Of a stretch of 64,000 bases of DNA, positions 11,151-22,300 are shown one piece after another. The translations under genes and the position numbers were made by a program. Where the stretch lies: assembly GCA_947034885.2 (NCBI GenBank), contig OX344753.2, forward strand, positions 5,456,001 through 5,520,000. Reading direction: 5' to 3'. The stretch is from Thuidium tamariscinum (taxonomy: Eukaryota; Streptophyta; Bryopsida; Hypnales; Thuidiaceae). The notes beneath the pieces are model-generated. The model had not been told where the DNA came from. It saw only the letters and a list, made by a program, of their open reading frames with translations, and did no database searches. How positions within the stretch are numbered: position 1 is the first letter of the stretch; every line of letters starts with the position of its first letter.

Positions 11151-13139
11151 GATAATATTATATTTTCTTTACCTTGATAATCTCTGCATTTACCTAGTTA
11201 GAACTTGTACGCTTATAATTTTAAGGAATTGTTAAAGTGTATAAGAACTTGTCCTATCTCAAAAAACTAAAGAGGATTGATATTAATTTGTAAAGGATAA
11301 AGGCAAGGATTAGAATAGAAGAAAACTCAAAATAATCCTTGATATTTAAATAAGATTATAACATATTGTTGGACAATAATACAATATACAATAGCTACGT
11401 TTTAGAATATTTAGATCCTATAATTTTTCCACTTTGAATTTAGATTTTGTAATACTTTATTTTTGAAATGAATTTGCAAAAAAAAAATTAAATATATATT
11501 TGAAAAAATGGAAGAACTATTGCATTAAGATGAATCCAATATACAAAGCGGCCAAGCTTGAAAAGGGCCGAAAGGCTAGATAGAAAAGGAAATTGAGCAC
11601 TAAAATCCCCCCCCCCCTTCATGTTCCAAATGATGATATCATCAATCCTGTGACCAATAACTAAGGAATCTTTCAATATTTGATCTAATGTTTTGTTCTC
11701 TCTAAATAGTTATTTAAGTAGAGGTTGATTTAAAGTTGACCCCTAACCTCAACTACTAATAGCTTAAAAATTTAAGTTTTTTCCAAGAATTCCAAAGGTG
11801 AGGTTATATCACTTAACATCTTTTGAATGAGTATTCCAAATAAGGCATCACAGAATTTAATGCATATGAGGTTATGCACAACAAGAACCAAATTTTTTAT
11901 AAAATAAAACAAATTATTGGATTGAATGAGGTTCCCAATGCAAACCTCTTTTGAAAAAGAGGGAATTGTGTTTTTGAAATAAATGAGGTTTCCAATGGGA
12001 ACCACATCCAAAAAAATGTGTTTTTGAGTGCAATGAAGTTCTTAGTGGGAACCCTTTAAAAAAAAGGGGTTCAAGATAAATATGTTTTTGAATTAAATAA
12101 GGTTCCTAATGAAAACCCTTACTAAATAATTAAGATATTAGTTTTATAATTAAATGAGGTTTCTGATGTGAACCTCTTAAAAGAAAATGCTCTTTTGAAT
12201 TTAATGAAGTTATGATGGGAAACTTTCTAAAAAAATAAAAAAATATGTCTTAGAATTAAATGAGGTTCCCAATAGAAACCTCCCACAAAAACAAGGCTAA
12301 TGTGCTTTTGGATTCAGGGTCTTTCACACCATAATCATCATATTCTAAAACCCAAAAAAGAAATTCACGTTTTATTATGCTCTTGGATGTTGATTGGGGG
12401 TCGTAAGGAAAACAAAGAAATGATGTGATTTTGTATTTACAATGGCTCTCAAATGTCACCTTCAACTTAAATAAAAAAACAATAAAGAATAGACATGCTT
12501 CTATATTTTTTTATGTGAGCAATATGGATCCAAAAAAAAAGGTTGAATAATACTTAGTAGTCCACTTGGTAGTTATTTTTATATAGAATACTTTTGCAAC
12601 AATTTCTTTAGTTAGATATTTTTCCCACCAAATTAGATGGTGTACAACTTTGGACATCATTATTAATCTATATAAAATGAATCTCAGCTTCCTATGCTCA
12701 AAAATTACACACCAAATATTGGTGGAAATGTATACGATTGCATTTTAACTTATGTAGGCATTCAATTACATTATTGAGCATTGAGCTTTGACATACTTCA
12801 GGTCATTACTGCACTAGTGTAGTTGAATTCATGATTTTTTTTTATTGATACTGAGATTTTTCTTTTCATTCCTACAATGCATTTTTCTTTCAAGCCTTTC
12901 ATTGATTGTGTTATTTTTATATTTATTTTCTCATGGAATTTTCTCCAAATGAGCATTCTTTAGTTAATATGATTTCCCTTTTTATTTTTATAAACTTTAA
13001 TTTTTTGAAAAAATGGGCATTTCCTTGTTCTTTTACACACCATTTCTTCCCATGAATCCTTTTTTTAGTTCACATCGGCTTCCTTTTCATTTCTACAACT
13101 ATTTTTCAGAGGGCGAAATCCAAAATTCAGATTTCCTTG
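11151..13139. other. AT-rich interior of the 6.6-kb element
   Basis: Contains a C9-C10 run at about 11608 and a degenerate tandem repeat (listed separately). No gene is seen. Confidence 0.45.
11923..12290. repeat. Degenerate tandem repeat, about 50-65 bp period
   Basis: Seven copies of AAATGAGGTTCCCAATGGGAACC-like text start near 11923, 11981, 12031, 12097, 12154, 12202 and 12259, separated by short A/T-rich spacers of variable length, many containing GTGTTTTTGAAT. Part of each unit is itself a short palindrome (GGTTCCCA...GGGAACC). Internal to the 6.6-kb element. Confidence 0.65.
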
Positions 13140-13460
13140 GTGAACAACCCGTGGTCGCCCAAGTCAGAAGGCAGGAAATTCAGAAATAAATGACCTCGTA
13201 AAAGGACCCGCGGTCGCCCTTCGCGCACTCGCCCTACCCGCGGTCGCCCAGCCGCCGTCGCCACTGCTGTGAAGGACCTGCGGTCGCCCTTCCCGTGGTC
13301 GCCCTTCGCGCGGTCGCCCAGACCGCAAAACAGGTCCTTCAAAGGACCCGCGGTCGCCCTTCCCGCACTTGCCCCACCCGCAGTTGCCCTCGCACGGAAC
13401 GCACGCGCCCCAGGGCGACATCGGGTTTATAAGCGGTCGCCCCACCCGCATTCGCCCACT
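13140..13460. repeat. GC-rich degenerate short-unit array (array 4)
   Basis: About 320 bp of GGACCCGCGGTCGCCCTT-type units, here on the plus strand and directly upstream of the plus-strand coiled-coil gene. A longer sub-unit including AAAGGACC(C/T)GCGGTCGCCC recurs at about 13200, 13270 and 13340, so higher-order structure exists. Confidence 0.8.
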
Positions 13461-13535
13461 TGCAATTCCAGCGCTGCACACTGCTCTGTCACCCGCTTCT
13501 CGTGGCTGACTGCGTGTCCAGTACTTGGTTTTTTT
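13385..13535 (+). promoter_or_regulatory. Conserved promoter block of the intact coiled-coil gene
   Basis: GCGCCCCAGGGCGACATCGG is followed by GTTTATAAGCGGTCGCCCC (a TATA box at about 13427), then TCACCCGCTTC and GTGGCTGACTGCGTG at 13490-13516, and the ATG at 13622. It is the plus-strand counterpart of the blocks at 3296-3430 and 9312-9440 with nearly equal spacing. Here the TATA box is canonical, whereas the other two read ACTTAAGC. Confidence 0.6.
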
Positions 13536-13621
13536 TACTGTGATTGTGTGGTTCGTGCATCTATTGGGGCAGCTACTGTCGCATTTTGGTATTTCTTAAT
13601 ACCTCCATCTACTTCAATCCA

Positions 13622-15019
13622 ATGGACGCCACCCGGAGGAACCGTAAAGCCAAAGGCAAGATGCAAAGAAGACAACGACACGTCCTTGTGGACTCTAATG
13701 TCGTGGCTCATGGAGGTTGGGAGAGGATTGAAGGCTTTTGGACCGCGACCACTTGTAGGGCATTTGTACAATGGTGCCACATCGATAAGCTTTTCCCCTA
13801 TCATCGACACAAAATCCACTTGAAGTCAAACATGGCAAATCTTCATGCTTGCACTCACGATGGATTTGTACAAAGATGTATCGAAGTATATCGATACTTG
13901 TACAAGACACGAAGTGTGCCTCGGAATGAAATTCCCTTGTTTCTGTGTGAGATGGTGTACGCGGAAGTTATTCTTCGACGAAGGGTGGATTGGAGCACCA
14001 TTAAGGGAGCAAAGCTTGTCCAAAAACCGTCAACCAAGGACATTCCTAGGGCGGGTCCCTCCCAAAACCCACGTGAAGGTTTAGGGAAAAAGATTTTCAT
14101 CAAGAATGAAGTTCCGAACAATGAGTTCGTGTGGTCGGATCACGAAAGTAGTGAAGATGAGTTGATGGATGTTGGACTGCCACATGTGGGTGAGACATTG
14201 GCTAATTTGGAGCCTTCGGAGGAGGGGGAAGTGGAGGCGGGCCCCACGTTGACATTGCCTTCATTGGAAGGGATGCCAAGAATTGAAGGATCTGTTGAAG
14301 CTGCAAGTGTGGAGGCCAACGAAGATATTCCATTGAACGACTTTTATAAAGTTCAATTGAAGAGTGTGCTTGAAGAGTTGGATAGAGCAAATGAAGAGAA
14401 AAGGACTTTGGAGGAAGGGGCAGTGACTGATACTTCTGATGATGTTCCAACCCTTCAAGCCCTCATTGAATCGGGACGAATTCAGTTGTCCAAGCAACAT
14501 GAGCAAATCTTGAACTTGGAAGCATTCTATCTGAACTTCTCCGTTTCAGGGGGTGAAGGTTCTAGTTCTTCAACTAACAAATTTGTAGAAGAACGATTGG
14601 CTAAACTCAAGGAAGATTGTCACATCGAAGCTGACTGCTTGGAAAATGAAAAAAGATCTCTTGAAGGTGCACAATCAAAATTACGTGACCTTCAGAAAAT
14701 GAAGGACAAAGCCCCTCTTGATCGTATTGTTGATATACAAGATTCTGAAGATCATGAGAGGCAACATGAGACATTGAAGTTGGAAGCAGAGGACCTGAAG
14801 AAGAAGTTAGCCCATGCTCTCGCATTGGAAAGTGATGTGGCCGGGGAAGTGGAGAAGAAGAAGATGAATTTGCTCAATGCACAGAATTTGAAGAAAGAGT
14901 ACATGAAAAATAAATGGTGGGATTTTCCTCTTCAATCCAATTTGGATAGTGCCTATAAGGAGGCGAAGAAAGACTTGGAAGCTAAGAAAAGGCTAAAGAC
15001 AGATGAACAAGGCAAGTAG
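13622..15019 (+). CDS. Coiled-coil protein, copy 2, intact, 465 aa
   Basis: The frame is open further upstream, but the first ATG is at 13622 and begins a basic N-terminus (MDATRRNRKAKGKMQRR), which may act as a nuclear signal. A conserved segment (about residues 35-125) carries HGGWERI, FVQWCHIDKLFPYHRHKIHL and EMVYAEVILRRRVDWST; these are shared with the broken copy at 1552-3045. An acidic, low-complexity middle follows. The last ~190 residues are charged helix with heptads (for example LEAEDLKKKLAHALALE), a probable coiled coil for self-assembly. I do not recognise the family, and there is no enzyme motif. The gene is intronless, lies within the 6.6-kb inverted-repeat element, and has the same promoter block as the kinase. 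A DNA- or array-binding accessory protein of an element is one guess, unproven. Confidence 0.75.
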   Translation: MDATRRNRKAKGKMQRRQRHVLVDSNVVAHGGWERIEGFWTATTCRAFVQWCHIDKLFPYHRHKIHLKSNMANLHACTHDGFVQRCIEVYRYLYKTRSVPRNEIPLFLCEMVYAEVILRRRVDWSTIKGAKLVQKPSTKDIPRAGPSQNPREGLGKKIFIKNEVPNNEFVWSDHESSEDELMDVGLPHVGETLANLEPSEEGEVEAGPTLTLPSLEGMPRIEGSVEAASVEANEDIPLNDFYKVQLKSVLEELDRANEEKRTLEEGAVTDTSDDVPTLQALIESGRIQLSKQHEQILNLEAFYLNFSVSGGEGSSSSTNKFVEERLAKLKEDCHIEADCLENEKRSLEGAQSKLRDLQKMKDKAPLDRIVDIQDSEDHERQHETLKLEAEDLKKKLAHALALESDVAGEVEKKKMNLLNAQNLKKEYMKNKWWDFPLQSNLDSAYKEAKKDLEAKKRLKTDEQGK

Positions 15020-15799
15020 AATGTTGTATGATCTTTTGGGGGACTAGCAATGCTAGCATTTTTTGGAGGACTTATGACTTTTGTAAACATGTATATATAA
15101 AAAGGCTACTATTAATTTTTAGTATTATTTTGCAAACTTAGGGTGTTTGATTTCTATCATTGATGTGTATGGATGCAAAAGAATTAATATTCCTTCATTT
15201 GCATGTTGACGGGTTTTTTTTAAACATCCAAAATGCTCATTCAATCTTTCAAAAAGCATCTCCATAAAATGCTCAATATGTAATATGTAGACATTTCAAA
15301 TTTTTATGAAGAAAGTGTCCATATCTAAATTTCATAAAATAGATGTTTCTTTCAATTAATACATTTTTGTACATGCAACTTTCATATTCCTTTTTAGTTT
15401 TTAGGAATAGGATAATATTTCATATGCTTCATCAATTTTCTTTAAATTATAAGCATACAAATTTAAACTATGCATATTAGAGGTTATGAAGGTAAAGAAA
15501 ATAGAATATTATCACTTATGGATGAGAGATTAAAATGTTTGATCACGAGTGTGTTAAATTTACAAAACACATGTACGGTCTTACAATCCTCTTTTCATAT
15601 GTTCAATTTAAAAAATTTGGTCACCGAAAAAATGAGATACAAACATTGGAGATGCATACATTGGAGACGCATAACCCCAATAAGTTTTGGGCTTTGAAAT
15701 AAGTGCTCTACAAATTTTCAAAATAAATTTAAAATGTGAATTTCTTAATTTGATTTTGTTACTAAAATGCTAGCATGAGAAGATAGAAATGCAAGTATG
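15020..15799. other. 3' flank of the coiled-coil gene, no further gene
   Basis: AT-rich sequence inside the 6.6-kb element. Short direct repetition of ACATTGGAGA(T/C)GCAT is visible at 15644-15672. Nothing else is seen. Confidence 0.4.
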
Positions 15800-16793
15800 T
15801 AAGCCTTGATTATAGATATAAGTAGGTATCCCACAACTATTGAATATTTCAATGTGTTTATAACATATGTACCAATAATATAAGTGTGTATAGTATAATC
15901 ACACTAGAAATCTCTAATTATAAAAAGTTTCTATGATTTAAACACCTATACTATAGGTGAATAGTCTTGGGGATTCACATTTTTAGACTCATATAGTAGC
16001 ATCTGTCATGATCGTTAAGAGGGATTTTGATTAAGGGTTGTTAGGGATTTCCTAGTTTTCTAATCAACAAATGCACAATAAATTCTGTAAAGTTCTTCAT
16101 TTAATTCAATATTCAAAATCTATAACAAAAATTGAAATATTAGATGTAGGATAATAATTACCATTGGAATTGGCATTTTCAATTCTATATAATTCAACTC
16201 TTAACAACTTACTATTTGAAATAATTCTATATTCCTATGTACTGACATATATTTTCCAAAAATGTTACACTTGTAGTTTGCCTAAAAAAAATTTCAAGCA
16301 TCTTATGAATTGCCTTTGAACATTGGTAATTTGGTATAGAAAAGAAACACCATTTACGACAATTATTTTATACAAATGTGATTGTATGAAGTGCAACTTC
16401 CTAGGTTTTCATACATCACAAGGCCCTCAAAAGAATTACAATCAATTCAAATGTTAATATCTTGGCAATTTTCATAGTAGAAAATTGGTTAACTTTCCTC
16501 CACATCTTCTCAAACTAGTGTAATATAGGATCTTACAATTATATGTGCCTAAATTCATATTTTTTCCTAAAATCTATTACTTGAATTAAAAATAGCACTT
16601 GTCAAAACTACCTGATTCAAATCACCTAAAGGCTTAAAATTCATTTTTGGAGTGTGTCCATTGAATTGGATTCAAATATTTGCATTAGTTTCACTATAGT
16701 ATAACTTATTTTTATTGTTCACCCCTTCTGGCTCAAATGTTTTTGGTCTAAATGTTCATTTCTAATACAATGGTGTTTGCCATTTACTAAAAG
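15800..16793 (-). repeat. Right inverted-repeat arm of the 6.6-kb element
   Basis: Reverse-complement partner of 10146-11150. The inner end near 15815 reads (inverted) CACATTGAAATATTCAATAG against CACGTTGAAATATTCTATAG on the left. Confidence 0.65.
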
Positions 16794-18720
16794 ATATATG
16801 TATAACTTCAATTTATAATTTATAATTTTGCAACATTGAAGTAGCATTCTGCTCAAGTGTCTATTAACTACAAATTTTTTATGCAATAGTAATATTGCAT
16901 TCCTTTAATCCCTACAAGACTAAAACTGTTTTGACAATGGAGGATTTCAATCAATTGTATCCTTCCATATTTTTGGGCACATAGGTGTTATAATTTTTTT
17001 AAATTTTAACTGTACAAAAGTAAAAATTATTATATCTAGCATGTATGGAATTAATTGTAGAACATTTCAATGGTTAGATCTTTACATTATAGCAATTCTT
17101 GATGATCAACATCATGGGCCACAAACGTAGTTTTGGGAGAAACAAATTTATAAAAAGATGAATATAGATTTTTTAACCCCTTAGAAAATTTTATTTGGAG
17201 TCTAAAGATAATTTAGTATTACCATATTGAGATTTGCTTCACCCTTAATTATTCCTAAAGATCTTTTGTTGAACATTTTTTAGATCTTAAATTATATGTT
17301 CTTGGAGTATTATATTCAATAAAACCGAAATCCTTAATTATCCCTAAACTTCCATTGTCCCTCTACTTTGGAATGTTATTTATCTAGAAATATAATTGAT
17401 ATTTCAATTACAACTTTAGAATGGAAGTTATATAGCAAAAAAAAACCCATTTACCTAAACCCTTAAATCATGAGAAGCCTACACAAAGGCTTCAAATAAG
17501 GATTAAACACGAATTACTATGACATGAGATTGGATTCATTTTCATGGAAACCTCCTACTCATTTGACTTGGAGTAAAGTTCTTCTCAAATTGTACACAAC
17601 ATTGTTATCATTTAGTCAATGCAAGCATCTTTACAATAAATACTTGTCCTTAAGATGCATTCAACATAATCCATTATTGCAACTAAATCCACATAAATTT
17701 TGGAGGCTAAGATATCCTCTTTAGGATACTATCTAATTGCTTAGATCAATGTCATTAAGGTCCATGTTAGAGCTAAAAAGGTAACTTAAATTTCTAATAT
17801 TTTATTTCTAAATGTCCTTCTATTTCCACATTCTTGGATAAGTGCCATATTTTTTCAATTTTGTCTTCCCATTTTTCTTCAACTAATCTAAGTCTAATAT
17901 TGAGATCTCAGAAATATTACATTTCCTTTTTTTTTTTAAAGTACTAGGGGGGGTGGGGTTTCCATTGAATTTTAATAGAAACTCTATCTCCATAATGTTT
18001 TGGTAGTAGTTCAAGTATACATTTTGGGATAAGTGTCATTTTTTAAAATTTTGTCTTCCCATTTTTTTTTCAACTGATCGAAGTCTAATTTTGAGATCTC
18101 AAAAATATTACATTTCCTTTTTTTTTTAAAGTACTAGGGGGGGGGATCCATTGAATTTTAATAGAAACTCTATCTCCATAATGTTTTGGTAGAAGTTCAA
18201 GTATACATTTTTGAATAAGTGTCATTTTTTAAAATTTTGTCTTCCCATTTTTTTTCCCAATAATCTAAGTCTAATACTGAGATCCCAAAAATATTACATT
18301 CCCTTTGTTTCATATTGAGATTTGCTTCACCCTTACAAGAAATTGCCATTGAAAACTTTGAAGATGACACATTGTATCTTCTTAGTCCTCTAGGGATTAA
18401 GCATTTGAAATATCATGAAATTGAGGGTTGTCCTCCTCCATAATTGAGCTCTCATAGAACTCAACATTCCTAAGTAAAAGTATGATATTTTTTATTGAGG
18501 TTTGAAGGTTCATGATTTCTTGGAGAAAGAGCCAATAGGGCTTGGTGGTGAAGGGGTTGGAAATACCTTTAAAAGCTTCTATGTGCATCAAATGGTAAAT
18601 CACTTTGGAGTAACTATTGCTACATAGTAATTTAGATGCTGCTTTTAATGAGAATGAAGTGGGATATAATGTGGAACTAGGAGGAATCTCCGAATCTCTC
18701 AAATAATACCTGTTACAGCT
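16794..18720. other. AT-rich intergenic DNA containing a threefold repeat
   Basis: No gene is seen. The only clear structure is the tandem repeat at 17831-18330. Text near 18339-18400 resembles 5437-5500, pointing to an older dispersed repeat. Confidence 0.45.
17831..18330. repeat. Three tandem copies of a ~188-bp unit
   Basis: Copies start near 17831, 18020 and 18208. Each contains GGATAAGTG(C/T)CAT, TTTTGTCTTCCCATTTTT, AAGTCTAATATTGAGATC, a poly-T run, AAAGTACTAGGGGGGG and AACTCTATCTCCATAATG. The third copy is truncated after the GAGATC segment. Confidence 0.75.
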
Positions 18721-18756
18721 GGGTTAATAACTGTCCACCTTGCTCAGGCCAGCTGG

Positions 18757-19092
18757 TCCTGTAAGGCGATCGCGTGTACAGCAACCGCGCTTACCAAAAA
18801 TTGAAAACCTGCAAAGGTGCGACTGCGGGTCAGGGGCGACCTCGGGTGCCAGAACTGCCGCCCGCCACCTCCATGCGCGGTCGCCCGTCCGGGGAGTGCG
18901 ACCGCGCTTGGGGCGACCGCGGGTCATTTTTTGCAGTTCCTCACCCTGTCCCGCGGTCGCCCTGACTATGCGTGGTCGCCCTTGTACGTGCGGTCGTCCT
19001 TGCAGGCGCCGTCGCCCCCATTACCCGCGGTCGCCCTGTTCACCCGAAGTCGCCCTTCACCCGAAGTCGCCCTGTACCCGCAGTCGCCCCTG
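18757..19092. repeat. GC-rich array with two opposed halves (array 5)
   Basis: The left half (18757-18935) reads GCGACTGCGGGT / GGGCGACCGCGGGT. The right half (18950-19092) reads CCCGCGGTCGCCCTG / ACCCGAAGTCGCCC. The two orientations meet near 18940. The right half faces the hAT gene to the right with the same polarity as arrays 1, 2 and 4 face their genes; the left half would face a gene on the minus strand, but none is seen there. Confidence 0.75.
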
Positions 19093-19096
19093 TGGC

Positions 19097-19120
19097 GATA
19101 GAGTATAAAACTGCAGTTGA
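19097..19120 (+). promoter_or_regulatory. Probable TATA box of the hAT gene
   Basis: AGAGTATAAAACTGCAGTTG lies immediately after the last array unit and about 235 bp before the ATG at 19337. Its distance to the array matches the TATA-like elements of the other array-linked genes. Confidence 0.5.
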
Positions 19121-19336
19121 AACACTGAGGGATTACCTTGCTTCAGTGATTAGACTCTAGCCTTGAACCTTCGAAAGAGGCTTCTTGCGGATGTTTTGGT
19201 TCATTGGAGGGCAAGAGCCTTGCTTTGAGGGGGTTTAAAAACCCTCTCATAGTAGGTAGCATTGTTATAACTTTTTCCTCGTTACTGGATTCTTGGATCG
19301 ATTTTTTGGGGGTGAAACTCATTGTGGATTCACACC

Positions 19337-22300
19337 ATGGTTGTCCCAGGTGGTGGTCAAGGTCGGCCCGATACGCGTAGGGCTACAAAAGATTGGGACC
19401 CTTGGCTTATACCATGCGTTCCAAATGATCATTCACCCTATCCTCGGAAATGCTTGTTTTGCGGGTGGAGCAAAGTCTTTGTGCGGAAAAGGGCATTTAG
19501 TCACTTTGGATATGGTAGCTCAGCAACAGCAGAACGTTGTCCAAAAATCCCTAGAAGTGCACTCGAAAAGTTTAGGACTTGCGACGGAAACGTTCCAAAA
19601 GCCATGAGCTTTGAAGAAATGTTTGAAACACCATTTGTGGGCAATTAGGCCATTGGTGCGGCAGAATCCGTCATTCAAGAGGTAGAGGGTGGTGAGGTGG
19701 GTGGTTCTTCAAATCCAATGGGTCCAACCGGCCCGACAAACCCTACCCCAGATTCAGTGGATTCTACTCCAAGTATGGTTGACAGAACAGGAAGCCGCCC
19801 TCTGGTTTCTCGTCAAAGAAGTATGGATGAAGCATTACAAATAGGCTTGAGACAAAAGTTGGATGCGACGTGGGCTTCATTTTTTTATGAAGCCAATATT
19901 GCATTCAACGTCACGCGACACCCTGCATTTATAAATGCAGTGAAGGAAACTGCAGCAGCTGGAATTTTATATCGTCCACCAGCATTCAACGCGTTGCGAA
20001 CCAGAATGATTGATGTGAAGAAAGAAGTTGTCCAAAAAATGGTCAATGACCGGACAAAGAACTCTATTGCGCAATATGGAGCAACTATTTGTTCAGATGG
20101 GTGGTCAGATACCAATAGGCGACCGTTGATGAACGTGATGCTCGTTTGTCCAGCAGGGGATGTGTTTTTGGGATCAGAGGACAGTACGGGAGCAAAGAAG
20201 GACATTGCCTACACGACAACTTTAATGTCGAAGTACATAGACAAGGCCGGTCCTTCAAATATTGTGCAATTGTGTACAGACAATGCTTCAGTAATGATTG
20301 GAACTATGTCATGTTTGTTACTGAAATATCCCCACATGTACAAACAAGGGTGTGCGGCTCACATCTTGGATTTGCTTTTGGAAGATTGGGGAAAGTCTCA
20401 AATGATAAAGGATTTGGTAAGCGAGTGTAGGACAATGGTAAAGCATATCAGGAAATACCATTTCACTATGGCTTTGTTTCGGAAACATTCTCCAAACAAA
20501 ATGCTTAGGCTGCCTACTTTGACACGGTTTGCCACCAATTTCCTTATGGTAGACCGTCTGCTCGATTGCAAACAAGCTTTGCAAACCGTGGTTGCAGATG
20601 ACGCTTACATGACGTTCGAGTTCAGTTTGCAAAATCGGACTAATGGAGGTACCATTAGGCGCAAAGCAATGGATGTTCTGAAAGGTTTTGGTCAAAATGC
20701 AAGAATTTCGTGTTTATGATAGAGCCAGTACTCATTGCTCTACGACACTTTGATGGCAAAAAACCAGCAATGCCAAAAGCTTGGTTGATAATGTTCGAGT
20801 TCAAGAAACACGTGTATGCTCTCAGGGATCCTCCATTTCTTTTAGACCCTGTGGTTGCAACGCGTTACGAGAAGAAATTTGAAGCTCGTTGGAAGTTAAT
20901 GCGAACGGACCTCCACTATGCAGGAGCACTCTTGAATCCGTTTTTGGCAGGAGTAGAAGAAACTCAAAACGATGGGGCGGCCAAAGCAGCTTTGAATCGA
21001 GTTATACGAAAACTAGCTCCATCATTAGGAGTTTCAGTGGTCGTGGCAATGCAAGAGCTTGTCCAATTTGAAGAGAAGACAGGGCCATTTGATCCCCGAG
21101 AAGAGGTTCTCGACATCACAGAGACCAATTTAGAACCCCATCAATGGTGGAATCATGTAGGCGGCGATGCTCTTCCGAAGATTGCAAAGAGAATTCTAGG
21201 GTTGACTTGTTCAGCATCTTCATGTGAACGAAACTGGAGCATGTATTCATTCGTGCACAGTAAAACGCGAAATCGTTTGACCACAAAGAAGGCTCAAGAT
21301 TTGGTGTACATTTAAGCTAACTGCCACTTGGAACGTCAAAAGCGTGGGTACAATGCTGCTCAATTTTATGAAATGGTCCTCGTGGATGGAGACACTGATG
21401 AAGAGAGGGACAAGCCTATGCCTTCAGGATCGGAGGACGAGGGTTATTTTGATTTTATCGAAGATAATTTAGTCCGAAGAGAAGAAGAAGATCTCTTGCG
21501 CGATCACAATGAATGGGCAGATATGGTCCCACCTCCACCAAGTCCACCGCCATATCGATATGGAAACACATTTGCAAGTGGCAATGATGCGAAAGGTGTT
21601 GCTGAGGAAGACCTTTTTCGTTCTCCAAAGCGGAACCCTGATGATGCGTGGGTCGGAAATTGGGGCACAGTTTCACCACGAACTGCGGCAAGAACACCTT
21701 CTGACAACAACGAACAAGCAGATAATCAAATGCCTGCCTCAGATGTTAAAGAAACATCTCCAGTACCAACACGTATTCCTTCAAGTAGAGCAATGAATAT
21801 TGGAAACATTGCACCAATCAATGCGGGAATTGAAGCAGAAGAAGAGGTGGATCACATTGAAGAGGTTGTAGAAGAAGTAACTCCTATTTCGGTAGCAATG
21901 AATTCACCGACCATACAAACAATGGAGGCAGCTGAGTATGATTCAGATGCGCCACTGAATACCATCCTCAACCGTAGTCGGAATGTTTCCTTGACTCGAG
22001 GTGGACATACAGGGCAGACTACAGTCAGAAGGTCAGTCACAACTCCTTCTATAAGGGGCCGTGCGCCCAGAGGTGAAGATACAAGCCAAGGTAGAGTCAG
22101 AAGATCAGCCCCTAGTTCATCGACAAGGGCGCCTTTGGATGGAGGTCCACTATCCAACATCAATGAAGAAGTCCCCGAGTCCGCTCCACAAGCCACCCAA
22201 CCAACCCCAGTGTCTGAGCCAAGAGAAATATCGTTGGAAGAACGACTACGCAACAGCAACAATAGAAACAAAAGTAAAAAAAGGCGCATTAGAAGAGTAG

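Larger units (their letters stand above)
10146..16793 (+). mobile_element. 6.6-kb element with ~1-kb terminal inverted repeats
   Basis: About 10146-11150 and 15800-16793 are diverged inverted copies. Examples: GATGCTACTATATGAGCC at 10945 against its inverse near 15990; TTGAAATATTC at 11090 against 15840; TTTAGTAAATGG at 10148 against CCATTTACTAAA at 16782. Between the arms lie a degenerate tandem repeat, a GC array, a promoter block and the intact coiled-coil gene. Beyond the stated ends I cannot extend the match, so the true termini and any target duplication are unresolved. It has no transposase, so it would be non-autonomous or mobilised by another element. An inverted duplication flanking a gene is the alternative. 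Confidence 0.65.
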
